A DNA stretch of 64,000 nucleotides from G963677085 sp963677085. Its GTDB lineage: Bacteria > Planctomycetota > Planctomycetia > Pirellulales > Thermoguttaceae. Under the pieces are notes generated by a model that was given only the letters and a program-made list of their open reading frames with translations, searched no databases and was not told the origin of the DNA. A program made the position numbers and the translations under genes. Numbering within the stretch: position 1 is the stretch's first letter; each line of letters opens with the position of its first letter. The stretch lies in the NCBI GenBank assembly GCA_963677085.2, contig CAXXFH010000004.1, positions 930,001-994,000 on the forward strand, read 5' to 3'. Positions 42,954 through 50,850 of this stretch are shown in pieces.

Positions 42954-43573
42954 CAATAATTAAACCGCACGCCGCGACGCCAGAGTTCGTCGACTAACTC
43001 CGGTGTGGACGTGTATTGCACAGCGTCGAAGCCGAATTCGCGGGCAGCGTCGATGTGACTCTCGATGTCGTCGGTGAAAAAGATTTCTTCCGGCGCCACA
43101 CCGGCCAGCTTGGCGGCGCCTTCGTAGATCGCCCGATCGGGTTTGCAGGCACCGATTTCGTAGCTCAAGGCGTGGGTTTCCAGCCCCGCGCTGAGGATGC
43201 GGTAACGTCGCAGGCAATACTGCCAGTGAACCTCGCACGTGTTCGACAGCACACCCAGTCGATAACCGGCCTCGATCAGCCCCGCCACGACGGGCAGGAT
43301 CGACAGATTCATCCAGAAAATATCGCTGGCTGCGGCGGCCAAGGCGTCATAGTCGGGACGTGTGCCCGTCTGCTGGCACAATTGTTCGTAGAACGCTTGG
43401 CTACTGAGCTTCCCTGTCTCGTATTGCTCGTAGAGCCCTTCGGCAAACAGCACGCGACGCATCGTCGCAACATCGGTGCCGACAACGTTGGCCACCTGTT
43501 CAAGCATTCGCTGGTGATCGAAACCAAGTAAGACATTGCCTAAATCGAAGTAGATGAATTTTGGTGTATTCAT
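42953..43573 (-). CDS. HAD-like phosphatase (YihX-type)
   Basis: 206 residues. Motif I is FDLGNVLL with nucleophile Asp10, and the second position is Gly as in the YihX sugar-phosphatase branch. Motif II is near VLSNTCEVH, the lysine near GACKPDRAIYE and motif III FFTDDIESHIDAA. The cap is helical. YihX relatives act on alpha-glucose-1-phosphate, but the substrate here is open. The inner ATG at 43573 has AAAGGA a few bases upstream. It converges on xylA. Confidence 0.82.
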   Translation of the reverse strand: MNTPKFIYFDLGNVLLGFDHQRMLEQVANVVGTDVATMRRVLFAEGLYEQYETGKLSSQAFYEQLCQQTGTRPDYDALAAAASDIFWMNLSILPVVAGLIEAGYRLGVLSNTCEVHWQYCLRRYRILSAGLETHALSYEIGACKPDRAIYEGAAKLAGVAPEEIFFTDDIESHIDAAREFGFDAVQYTSTPELVDELWRRGVRFNY

Positions 43574-43587
43574 TGGTCCTTTTCTGG

Positions 43588-43640
43588 TTCCCACGTCTTA
43601 CGTAGAAACCCAAGCTGCAACGCTCTGCGTCGCTGGCATT
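43588..43640 (+). repeat. GTTCCCA-GCTTTGCGTC dispersed repeat, copy 2
   Basis: GGTTCCCACGTCTTACGTAG, then AAACCCAAGC, then GCAACGCTCTGCGTCGC. It is parallel to the copy 205 nt further on. Confidence 0.65.
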
Positions 43641-43792
43641 TCGTAACTGGTCACGGCTGTTGACACAACCAGTATTCTACGCCGTAGACGCGAAAGCCAT
43701 TTGTCTTCGTTCTGTTTTCAATCGCGAAAGATGAGAAAAGGGGAGGTAATGTTCATTTTTCGCGGCTTCGCCTTTTCGCGTTGCCCCTTTGT

Positions 43793-43849
43793 CTGGTTCC
43801 CACGCTTCGCGCGGGAACCCAAACGGCAACGCTTTGCGTCATAGGCATT
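43793..43849 (+). repeat. GTTCCCA-GCTTTGCGTC dispersed repeat, copy 3
   Basis: GGTTCCCACGCTTCGCGCGG, then GAACCCAAAC, then GCAACGCTTTGCGTC. Confidence 0.65.
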
Positions 43850-43910
43850 TGGTCATTGGCGTCTGGGCATTCATCGGTCATCGACACTTATTGATTCCGA
43901 GGTTAATTGT

Positions 43911-43987
43911 GGAACACTTCGTTGCGTTCTGCTCCCGCAATCCGGGCTCCCGTTGGTCGCCCTCGTTCCACAAGCAATGCAGGATCC
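43911..43987 (-). repeat. Type D element, copy 1
   Basis: Its reverse complement matches 56258-56345 over most of its length: TTGTGGAACGAGGGCGACCA, then a C/A-type CGGGAGCCCGG core, then GTTCCACAATTAA. The ends TTGTGGAAC/GTTCCACAA are inverted repeats. Confidence 0.8.
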
Positions 43988-44003
43988 AATAGTCATCAAA
44001 CAT

Positions 44004-44639
44004 TCAACGCTCGCCCAACTCCTTAATCCGAACATCCTTATACCAAGCCTCGGCCGCCGGGCCGCTGTGGATTTGCAGGCCGATGACACCGGTCTGTTCA
44101 ATCGACTTATCCGTCTCGGTGTAGTCGACCGTTTTGTGCCCGTTGATCCAGAGTTGAATCCGCGGCCCCTCGCAGCGGATTGTGTAATCGTTCCAGTCGT
44201 CCATTTTGACGTGGGCCGTGCGTTGGTCTTCCGGCGGACCGGCCAAGACCTTCTTGCGTCGCGACTCGTCGTACAAACAGCCGTACCAGTTCTCGCCCAA
44301 GTCGGCCTGGTAGCCAATCATTTCGTGGTGGTTCGGGATGCGACGGCTACGGATCTGCACGCCCGCGTTAACCTTGTCCTTGCCGCGGAGTTTGAATTTC
44401 AATCGCAATTCGAAATTGGAAAACGGTTTGGTGGTACAGAGGAATTCGTTGCGTGGGATTTTTTTATCGAGCGTGCCGGCGACAATGGCACCGTCGTCGA
44501 TACGGAACCATTGCAGGTTACCTTCCCAGCCTTGGAACGATTGGCCGTCGAACAATGGGGCAAAACCCTCCTCGGCAACCGCGGTCGGGGTGGTGGCGGT
44601 GGCCATTACCAGACTCAAGAGCATCGTGGCCCAATGCAT
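44004..44639 (-). CDS. DUF1080 exported protein (3-keto-disaccharide hydrolase-like)
   Basis: 211 residues with a signal peptide (MHWATMLLSLVMATATTPTA). The mature part is a concanavalin-like jelly roll with the DUF1080 landmarks PLFDGQSFQGWEG, FELRLKFKLRGKDKVNAGVQ, WNDYTIRCEGPRIQLWING and IGLQIHSGP. The family includes enzymes that hydrolyse 3-keto sugars, and many planctomycete members are untested. The ATG at 44639 has AGGAGA 8 nt upstream, so an ATG 30 nt earlier is not used. Confidence 0.85.
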   Translation of the reverse strand: MHWATMLLSLVMATATTPTAVAEEGFAPLFDGQSFQGWEGNLQWFRIDDGAIVAGTLDKKIPRNEFLCTTKPFSNFELRLKFKLRGKDKVNAGVQIRSRRIPNHHEMIGYQADLGENWYGCLYDESRRKKVLAGPPEDQRTAHVKMDDWNDYTIRCEGPRIQLWINGHKTVDYTETDKSIEQTGVIGLQIHSGPAAEAWYKDVRIKELGER

Positions 44640-44781
44640 GATGGATCTCCTAGATTTCATAGGGTTCAATATCGCTCGGTCGTTTCGCTCAACCCAACCA
44701 GATCGCTCCCAGCTTACTCTCCCCGTTGGTAGATTTCCAGCCGGTGGCAGCCGCCACGTTCACCCTTTGCGATGCCCCCCG

Positions 44782-44823
44782 CCCACTTCCCACTTTCCGC
44801 TCTCAGCCTTCCGCTTTCCCCCA
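44782..44823 (+). repeat. Heptad block upstream of ilvD
   Basis: CCCACTT CCCACTT TCCGCTC TCAGCCT TCCGCTT TCCCCCA: six units in register, here about 135 nt before the start codon. Confidence 0.8.
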
Positions 44824-44876
44824 CCCTCTACCATCAACGCCCGCAGTCGCATAAAATGAGGGGTTTCCGCAGCTTA

Positions 44877-44931
44877 ATGACGCCTGCATAGCCAATGAAC
44901 GAAAGGCGACCATTTTCAGTGCAGGCATCAA
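44877..44931 (+). repeat. MITE-like element (type C), copy 3, internally deleted (55 bp)
   Basis: The ends ATGACGCCTGCAT and GTGCAGGCATCAA match the termini of copies 1 and 2. About 45 nt of the interior is absent. Confidence 0.75.
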
Positions 44932-44958
44932 CGATCATCCAGCACGAGGATCCCGACC

Positions 44959-46791
44959 ATGCGTTCCGACATGATCAAACTGGGCGACGCCCGAGCCCCC
45001 CACCGCAGCCTACTGCGTGCCACCGGCGTAACCGACGACGATTTCCGCAAGCCGTTCATCGCCATCTGCAATAGCTACACCGACATCATTCCCGGGCATG
45101 TCCATCTCGACAAGGTCGGCGAGTTCGTCAAGCAATGCGTTCGCGAGGCGGGCGGTGTGCCCTTTGTGTTCAACACCATCGGCGTCGACGACGGTATCGC
45201 CATGGGCCATACGGGCATGAAGTATTCGTTGCCCAGCCGCGAGATCATCGCCGACGCCGTGGAAACCATGGTCAATGCGCATTGCTTCGACGGCATGATC
45301 TGCATTCCCAACTGCGACAAGATCGTGCCCGGCATGTTGATGGCCGCCGTGCGCTGCAACATTCCCACGCTGTTCGTCAGCGGCGGACCGATGGAAGCAG
45401 GCAAAATGCCCGATGGTCGTGCCGTCGACCTGATCGATGTCTTCACCGGCGCCGTTGCCAAACAGCAGGGCAAGCTTTCGGCCGACCAACTCGCCGCCTT
45501 GGAACGCGCCGGCTGCCCCACCTGTGGCTCCTGCTCTGGCATGTTCACGGCCAACAGCATGAACTGCCTCTGCGAAGCCCTGGGCATGGCCCTGCCGACC
45601 AACGGCACGCTGCTGGCCACCAGTGCCGAACGCAAGAAGCTCTTTCAACGAGCAGCCAAGCGCGTCGTGGAAATGGTACTTAAGTTCGACAAGCAGGGCG
45701 AAGGCCACGGGCTGCTGCCGCGCGAAATCATCACCGAGGCCTCGGTCGACAACTCGATGGTGCTCGATATGGCCATGGGCGGTAGCACCAACACGGTGTT
45801 GCACATCCTGGCAGTGGCCAACGAAGCCGGACTGAACTACGACATCGAACGCATTAATCAGCTCAGCCGCCAGACCCCGAATATCTGCAAGGTAGCCCCC
45901 AGCAGCCACTACCACGTGGAAGACGTCCACAACGCGGGCGGAATTCACACTATCCTGGGCGCTGTCGAACGGGGACGGCCGGGACTGCTGAAACTCGACT
46001 GCGCGACCGTCACCGGGAAAACCCTGGGCCAGAACATCGCCGACTCTGACATCCGGGCCGAGTCGGTCGAACAAGAAGCCCTGGAATTGGCCGCCGTCAG
46101 CGCCGGCGGCAAACGAACCAACCAAGGTCTGGTCGTCGAGAAGACGGCCAACACGATCCGCGACCGCTCGGCCGAGGACCTGGGCTTCGATCCCTACGAT
46201 TGCGTCCGCGAAGTCGACAAGGCCTACAGCCAAGAGGGTGGCCTGATCATCCTCTACGGCAACCTGGCGCCCAACGGCGCGGTTGTGAAGGCGGCCGGTG
46301 TGTTGCCCCAGATGATGCGGCACACGGGCCCGGCCGTGATCTTCGAGTCGGAACCGGAAGCCTATGAGGGCATCGTCAACGGTAAGGTCAAGGCGGGCGA
46401 CGTGGTGGTTATTCGCTACGAAGGTCCCCGCGGCGGACCCGGCATGCAGGAAATGCTCGCCCCGACCACGGCCATCAAAGGCGCCGGCCTGGACGACAAG
46501 GTGGCCCTGATCACCGATGGTCGCTTCTCCGGCGGTACGGCCGGCGCTTGCATCGGACACGTCAGCCCCGAGGCGGCCGCCGGCGGACCGATCGGCCTAC
46601 TCGAGCCGGGCGACATCATCGAAATCGACATCCCCGGTCACTCGATGAAAGTTCAACTTAGCGACGAAGAACTCGGCAAACGCCGCGAAAAATGGACCGC
46701 CCCGGAACCCCGCTTCAAAACCGGCTACCTGGGCAAATACGCCGCGATGGCTACCAGCGCCGACACGGGCGCGGTCTTGCGATGGACGTGA
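44959..46791 (+). CDS. ilvD: Dihydroxy-acid dehydratase
   Basis: 610 residues. It dehydrates dihydroxy-isovalerate and its methyl analogue in branched-chain amino acid synthesis. The iron-sulfur ligands lie in the usual places: a Cys in CNSYTDIIPGH, CIPNCDKIVPGM and CPTCGSCSGMFTANSMNC. Further landmarks are DMAMGGSTNTVLH, EGPRGGPGMQEM and DGRFSGGTAG. The ATG follows GAGGATCCCGACC. Confidence 0.95.
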   Translation: MRSDMIKLGDARAPHRSLLRATGVTDDDFRKPFIAICNSYTDIIPGHVHLDKVGEFVKQCVREAGGVPFVFNTIGVDDGIAMGHTGMKYSLPSREIIADAVETMVNAHCFDGMICIPNCDKIVPGMLMAAVRCNIPTLFVSGGPMEAGKMPDGRAVDLIDVFTGAVAKQQGKLSADQLAALERAGCPTCGSCSGMFTANSMNCLCEALGMALPTNGTLLATSAERKKLFQRAAKRVVEMVLKFDKQGEGHGLLPREIITEASVDNSMVLDMAMGGSTNTVLHILAVANEAGLNYDIERINQLSRQTPNICKVAPSSHYHVEDVHNAGGIHTILGAVERGRPGLLKLDCATVTGKTLGQNIADSDIRAESVEQEALELAAVSAGGKRTNQGLVVEKTANTIRDRSAEDLGFDPYDCVREVDKAYSQEGGLIILYGNLAPNGAVVKAAGVLPQMMRHTGPAVIFESEPEAYEGIVNGKVKAGDVVVIRYEGPRGGPGMQEMLAPTTAIKGAGLDDKVALITDGRFSGGTAGACIGHVSPEAAAGGPIGLLEPGDIIEIDIPGHSMKVQLSDEELGKRREKWTAPEPRFKTGYLGKYAAMATSADTGAVLRWT

Positions 46792-46800
46792 GAGAGCGGA

Positions 46801-46848
46801 GATAGGAGTAGGGAGGATCGAGTTTGCGGCACAGCCGCCGCTTGCGGC
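46801..46848 (+). repeat. Purine heptads and inverted GCCGC hairpin after ilvD
   Basis: GATAGGA GTAGGGA GGATCGA, then GCCGC-TT-GCGGC at 46837-46848. The heptads are degenerate. Confidence 0.55.
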
Positions 46849-46946
46849 TTCGCCCCCCATATCCCGATCATTTTAACTCAATTTCCATTGCGTAAGATCT
46901 TCGTTAACGCCACGGTTTACCCTTGACTAGCCGTTTTTCCGTGCGA

Positions 46947-46967
46947 AAATGAGATCAAGTTTCATTT
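46947..46967. promoter_or_regulatory. Fur-family-like operator upstream of the Cys/His-rich cassette
   Basis: A 21-bp imperfect palindrome with 10-1-10 symmetry, AAATGAGATC-A-AGTTTCATTT; 7 of 10 positions pair, including the outer six (AAATGA/TCATTT). Its size and A/T-rich arms with TGA...TCA fit Fur/Zur-type boxes. A TTGACT hexamer lies 18 nt upstream, so the box would cover the -10 region. It is about 80 nt before the start codon of the first Cys/His-rich gene. Confidence 0.5.
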
Positions 46968-47049
46968 AGTGAACATTCGGGGAGCGCCGACCGCGAGGCT
47001 CGGCGCCTTCCTGCCTCCGTTTTTTCCGCACGAATCGACATAAACTCCC

Positions 47050-47493
47050 ATGCCGCAAGCACTACGGCGACAAGTGGGTTGGGCACTGGTGGTCCTGTTC
47101 GGGGCCATCGTAGTCGGTGGTGAGGGTCTTCACCTGCTGCCGGGCCTCAGCCATTCGTGCTGCCATAGTGGCATCGAGCGATTCGATCACGGCCACAACC
47201 ACGGCCATTGCTGCGCGGCGCACCAGGGGCATCGCACTGCCACGCGGCAGTGCCACGAGGCGGGTGACGATCATCACCAACAGGCCGCCCCCGAGACGCC
47301 GCAACTCGGCGGTGTCCACGATTGCCCAATCTGCAAATTCTTCGCCCAAGCCAAAGCCGAGTCGCCAGACGCTCCGCAAATGGGCGATATCTTTTTGGTT
47401 CTCTCGGCCGTTTCTCCGGTTGGTGACTTCGCTGGCGTCACCTTCGCACGAGCGTACGACTCGCGCGGTCCTCCGCAGGCGTGTTGCATCTAG
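47050..47493 (+). CDS. Cys/His-rich small membrane protein (DUF2946-like), paralog 1
   Basis: 147 residues. One N-terminal helix (VGWALVVLFGAIVVG) leads into GEGLHLLPGLSHSCC. Residues about 34-75 are extremely rich in His and Cys (HGHNHGHCCAAHQGH). Then come HDCPICKFFAQAK and the C-terminal YDSRGPPQ. The CPxC and the closing RGPP recall DUF2946 proteins, which often accompany metal-uptake genes. The His/Cys load suggests binding of Zn, Cu or a similar metal outside the membrane; this is inference. A Fur-like box lies upstream. It is a paralog of 48658-49164. Confidence 0.75.
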   Translation: MPQALRRQVGWALVVLFGAIVVGGEGLHLLPGLSHSCCHSGIERFDHGHNHGHCCAAHQGHRTATRQCHEAGDDHHQQAAPETPQLGGVHDCPICKFFAQAKAESPDAPQMGDIFLVLSAVSPVGDFAGVTFARAYDSRGPPQACCI

Positions 47494-47500
47494 TGATCAG

Positions 47501-47592
47501 TCAGTTCTGAACTGACGGGTGCCATGCCCACGCTTGCGTGGGCATGCCGACGACTCCAGGAACATGTCCTCGCAAACGTGGGCATAGCACCC
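47501..47592. repeat. TCAGTTC hairpin and REPIN-like type A element
   Basis: TCAGTTC-T-GAACTGA (47501-47515) directly precedes a two-arm type A element (47517-47592) that begins GGGTGCCATGCCCACGC and ends CGTGGGCATAGCACCC. Both lie in the 260-nt gap before the first DUF1559 gene. Confidence 0.8.
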
Positions 47593-47753
47593 GACTCGCT
47601 GTTTCGAGCTAGACGCAACAACTGTGCCTTACGGCCTTCGTTCTCGTAATTGGGTACCGACAGCGGTTTGTCGCTGCGCTGAAACAAGCGCGGCCAACCG
47701 CCTCGAATCCCCCTCGCAAGACGACCTGCTTGACAGACCGGGAGACAACCGCC

Positions 47754-48671
47754 ATGAACGCCCGCAAGGGTTTCACCCTAGTAGAACTATTGGTAGTAAT
47801 CGCCATTATCGGCATCCTCATCGCTCTGCTTCTGCCGGCCGTACAAGCGGCGCGGGAAGCCGCGCGGCGAATGAGTTGCACGAACAACATGAAGCAGATC
47901 GGCATCGGTCTGCACATGTACCACGACAGCTACAAGCGGTTGCCGCCTGGCTGGATGGCCTGGAACCCCAGTACCCAACAACCGCATTGGTTCGGCGAGC
48001 CGGGTTGGGGTTGGGCCCCGCGTATTCTGCCCTACATGGAACAAACGGCCCTCTACGAAAAGCAGATTCACCTCAATCTGCCGATTACCGACCCGGCCAA
48101 CAATGAGGCTCGGTTGATGGCATTGCAGGTCTACCGTTGCCCGTCCGACGTTGGTGAATCGACCTTCGAACTAGCTGGCGGCGGCCCCTATGTAGGCAGC
48201 GGCGGAAGCTATACGCCCGTGGAATTGGCTACCGGCAACTATATGGGCGTGTTCGGCACCGAGGACTTTCACGATGTCTGCGGTCCCGACCCACAGGGGT
48301 GCTCCGGCGCCGACGGTAGCCTAGTGTTTCAACGCTGCTTCCGCTTCGCCGACATCCGAGACGGCCTGAGCAACACGTTTGCCGTCGGCGAGCGTTCGTC
48401 GAAGCTCGAAGCGTCGGCCACTTGGCTAGGCGTAGTCACCGGCGGCAAACATGCCCCGGCTCGCGTCTGTGGCGTGGCCACTTATCCACCGAACTCCGAA
48501 GAAGAGGAAGAACACTACTTCCACAACTTCAGCAGCAACCATCCGTCGGGCACCAATTTCCTCTCGGCCGACGGTTCGGTCCACATGATTCCCGAGTCGA
48601 TCGACGAAGACACCTACCACTTCCTGTGCACCCGGGATGGGGGCGAAGTAATCAAGAATGCGCTCGACTAA
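47754..48671 (+). CDS. DUF1559 pseudopilin-like protein 1
   Basis: 305 residues. The N-terminus MNARKGFTLVELLVVIAIIG is a type IV prepilin signal with the Glu at +5. AREAARRMSCTNNMKQIGIG is the DUF1559 hallmark, and the C-terminal part has NFLSADGSVHMI, the H-x9-DG-type end. The protein should be cleaved and methylated by a prepilin peptidase and form a thin fibre or stay membrane-bound. GGGAG 9 nt before the ATG fixes the start. Its last 14 nt overlap the next Cys/His-rich gene, so the two are coupled. Confidence 0.92.
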   Translation: MNARKGFTLVELLVVIAIIGILIALLLPAVQAAREAARRMSCTNNMKQIGIGLHMYHDSYKRLPPGWMAWNPSTQQPHWFGEPGWGWAPRILPYMEQTALYEKQIHLNLPITDPANNEARLMALQVYRCPSDVGESTFELAGGGPYVGSGGSYTPVELATGNYMGVFGTEDFHDVCGPDPQGCSGADGSLVFQRCFRFADIRDGLSNTFAVGERSSKLEASATWLGVVTGGKHAPARVCGVATYPPNSEEEEEHYFHNFSSNHPSGTNFLSADGSVHMIPESIDEDTYHFLCTRDGGEVIKNALD

Positions 48672-49164
48672 AGTCGCAACACGAAACAGCGACGTCGGAC
48701 GGTCGTGGTGGTCGCCCGTCGCACGCTATCGACGGATCGCGTGGATCCTCGTGGCGATCTACGCGCCGATGGCGTTGTGTGGCGAGGGTTTGCACTTGCT
48801 GCCAGGGCTCGGACATTCGTGTTGCGAACCATGCGTCACGACTTGCCACCTATATCATGGCGAGTACCACGGCACTATCTCCCGCACTTCAGACGGCCAC
48901 TCCGCACAACGTCGTACCGAACGCAGTACTGGGCTACGGTGTTTCCTAAATCGGTCGCACTCTCATGCGGATTCGATTTTCGCCCATGACTGCCCTATTT
49001 GTCGCTTCTTTGCCGAAGCCAAAACGGTCGCAACGACTGCCGCGAGTGAAGTCTCGGCCGAACTGAGTTCTCCGGCCGCAGTTCACCCTGCGCCGACAAC
49101 CTTCTCCGCACCACGACGGTCGTACGACCCGCGGGGTCCGCCCGTTGGACCTTCTGCCGGTTAG
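48658..49164 (+). CDS. Cys/His-rich small membrane protein (DUF2946-like), paralog 2
   Basis: 168 residues. It shares with paralog 1 the helix followed by GEGLHLLPGLGHSCC, then a Cys/His patch (CEPCVTTCHLYHGEYHG), HDCPICRFFAEAK and the end YDPRGPPVG. The middle is less His-rich than in paralog 1. The ATG lies inside the last codons of the DUF1559 gene (14-nt overlap), which argues for joint production. Function is unknown; a metal-binding surface protein is my best guess. Confidence 0.75.
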   Translation: MRSTKVATRNSDVGRSWWSPVARYRRIAWILVAIYAPMALCGEGLHLLPGLGHSCCEPCVTTCHLYHGEYHGTISRTSDGHSAQRRTERSTGLRCFLNRSHSHADSIFAHDCPICRFFAEAKTVATTAASEVSAELSSPAAVHPAPTTFSAPRRSYDPRGPPVGPSAG

Positions 49165-49239
49165 CCGCCACGACCGCTTGCCGCAGTCGGGCAGTCTCAC
49201 GGCTTACAACGAGTGCTCCGTCGAATTTCCGATTGACGC

Positions 49240-49301
49240 GTGCCACTGGCTGCTTGTTAGCTAGTGGTGAACATGGGCATATAGTTTGCCCGCGCCACCC
49301 C
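49240..49301 (-). repeat. REPIN-like type B, decayed copy
   Basis: It begins GTGCCACTGGCTGCTTG and ends TTTGCCCGCGCCACCCC. It carries several mismatches against 49410-49473. Confidence 0.65.
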
Positions 49302-49409
49302 ACACGTCATCCGGAGCCTGACATCGGGCACGAATGTCTCTGCTGCGTCACCAGCCTTTCGGGCCATGCGGCCCTGGCTAGTGCTTTGTCAATCTTGAAA
49401 TGTTGGGTT

Positions 49410-49473
49410 GGGTGCCACTGGCTGCTTGTCAGCCAGTGCCGAACACGGGCGTGCAAGCTGCCCGTGGCGCCCA
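49410..49473 (-). repeat. REPIN-like type B, copy 3
   Basis: 64 bp: GGGTGCCACTGGCTGC at the left, GCCCGTGGCGCCCA at the right. It is the reverse complement layout of the copies at 6766 and 21301. Confidence 0.85.
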
Positions 49474-49645
49474 ACAATTGAAAGTCGACAACGCACTAGG
49501 TGTGCGCACACTGTTTGTCAAAACGACCGCGCTTTCACCGAAGTTGCGAAACGGCCACCGGTACGCCGAGTGCGCAACACCGGACTGCGCTACCAATCCG
49601 CGCCTTTTGCCGAAAGCTTTCAAGCAACCCTAACGGAGGCTCACG

Positions 49646-50764
49646 ATGAGCAACAACAGGGCTTTCACCCTTGTGGAGTTATTGGTGGTGATCGCCATCA
49701 TCGGGATATTGATCGGCCTGCTCTTGCCGGCCGTGCAAGCCGCCCGGGCATCGGCTCGACGGTTGCAGTGCATGAACAATCTCAAGCAGATTGGCCTCGC
49801 ACTGCACAGTCATCACGACGCCCGGCGGCAGTTTCCGGTAAACCTCACCGGCCCGGGCGTACCACGGTCGGGCGGTAGTTGCGGTACCGGTTTTTATAGC
49901 TGGATTTCGCGACTTCTGCCCTATATGGAACAGCAGCCGTTGTACGACCAGATCGATTTTTCGATCAACATGGCCGATACGTGTGCGGCTGCGGTATCGA
50001 GCCCGCCGACGATCAGCGCGTCGCATCCCAACGCCATGGCGGCGGCAACCGTTCTGTCCGGTCTGCTCTGTCCGTCGGATCCGCTGGCCGTGGCGCGCGA
50101 TACGATGGGCACCGCAGAGCCGGCGCCGTCGAGCTACGCGGGTAACGTGGGATGGCCGCCATATTGCACGGGAATCGACGGCAACCGTTCGACGCCCGCG
50201 CAACACAACGGGTTTATCGGCGTCAACAATCCCTCCGACCCGGCCTCGTGGCAGGTGTCGCAAGTTCGGGCCAAAGACTTCACGGACGGCTTGGCCCATA
50301 CCGTGGCGGTTGCCGAACGGCTTTGCAGCGACATTCCGGCGGATCTCAGCGGTTGGGGGTCGGATGAGCGCAATCTCTGGTATTGCGCCGGAGCGGTGGG
50401 TTCCAAACGCCAATTGTCGAAATACTGGCAGGTGTGCGGAAACGCCAAAGGCGCCGATCTCGCCTATTCGCCCTACAGCGGAAACGCCTGGATCTCGGGC
50501 TGGACGCTGGGAGGCAATATCTTCATGCCGGTGTTGCCTATCAACACCCGCCATTGTCACCTGATCGGCGGCGAGTACGAAGGTGCCGCCCTGATCACGC
50601 CCGGCAGCCATCACCCCGGTGGGGCGAATGTGCTGATGGGCGACGGCAGCGTAACGTTTGTCGCTGAGGACATCGCCGACGAAGTGTGGTGGGCCGCCGG
50701 AAGCCGTAACGGCGGCGAATCGGAGATTCCCCTCTGCGACGCCGAAAGTGAAGATTTTCAATAG
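49646..50764 (+). CDS. DUF1559 pseudopilin-like protein 2
   Basis: 372 residues. Prepilin signal NRAFTLVELLVVIAIIGIL, then ARASARRLQCMNNLKQIGLA. The body contains YMEQQPLYDQIDF and CPSDPLA, and ends with HHPGGANVLMGDGSVTFV. GGAGG upstream of the ATG gives a strong start. It is the second pseudopilin of the cassette and differs clearly from the first in length and body sequence, so the pair is not a recent tandem copy. The PEP-CTERM gene follows after 86 nt. Confidence 0.92.
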   Translation: MSNNRAFTLVELLVVIAIIGILIGLLLPAVQAARASARRLQCMNNLKQIGLALHSHHDARRQFPVNLTGPGVPRSGGSCGTGFYSWISRLLPYMEQQPLYDQIDFSINMADTCAAAVSSPPTISASHPNAMAAATVLSGLLCPSDPLAVARDTMGTAEPAPSSYAGNVGWPPYCTGIDGNRSTPAQHNGFIGVNNPSDPASWQVSQVRAKDFTDGLAHTVAVAERLCSDIPADLSGWGSDERNLWYCAGAVGSKRQLSKYWQVCGNAKGADLAYSPYSGNAWISGWTLGGNIFMPVLPINTRHCHLIGGEYEGAALITPGSHHPGGANVLMGDGSVTFVAEDIADEVWWAAGSRNGGESEIPLCDAESEDFQ

Positions 50765-50850
50765 TGTCTCGCCGCTTGCGGCAGACGTCGTTTTTCCTAT
50801 TTCAAACCAATGTTGATTAACCTAGCATCTTTGATTCAAAGGAGTTTTTC

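Larger units (their letters stand above)
43574..44003. other. Intergenic region, 430 nt, repeat-rich
   Basis: It holds two GTTCCCA-GCTTTGCGTC repeats (43588-43640 and 43793-43849) and a type D element (43911-43987). No gene is supported. Confidence 0.6.
44640..44958. other. Intergenic region upstream of ilvD
   Basis: About 320 nt between divergent genes. It has a heptad block (44782-44823) and a short type C element (44877-44931). No gene. Confidence 0.6.
49165..49645. other. Gap inside the cassette, 480 nt, two REPIN-like copies
   Basis: A worn type B copy (49240-49301) and a well-preserved one (49410-49473) lie here, both in inverse orientation to 6766-6829. No gene is supported. Confidence 0.6.

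Noticed and set aside
45010..46560. 516-codon open frame antisense to ilvD
   Set aside because: It lies fully opposite a well-conserved gene. Its His/Gly/Val/Asp-rich composition is the mirror of high-GC codons, and it resembles no family.
6820..49300. Sigma-54 promoters suggested by TGGCAC at the ends of the REPIN-like elements
   Set aside because: The TTGC(A/T) box is not at the required spacing in the copies I checked, and TGGCACCC is simply the element terminus.
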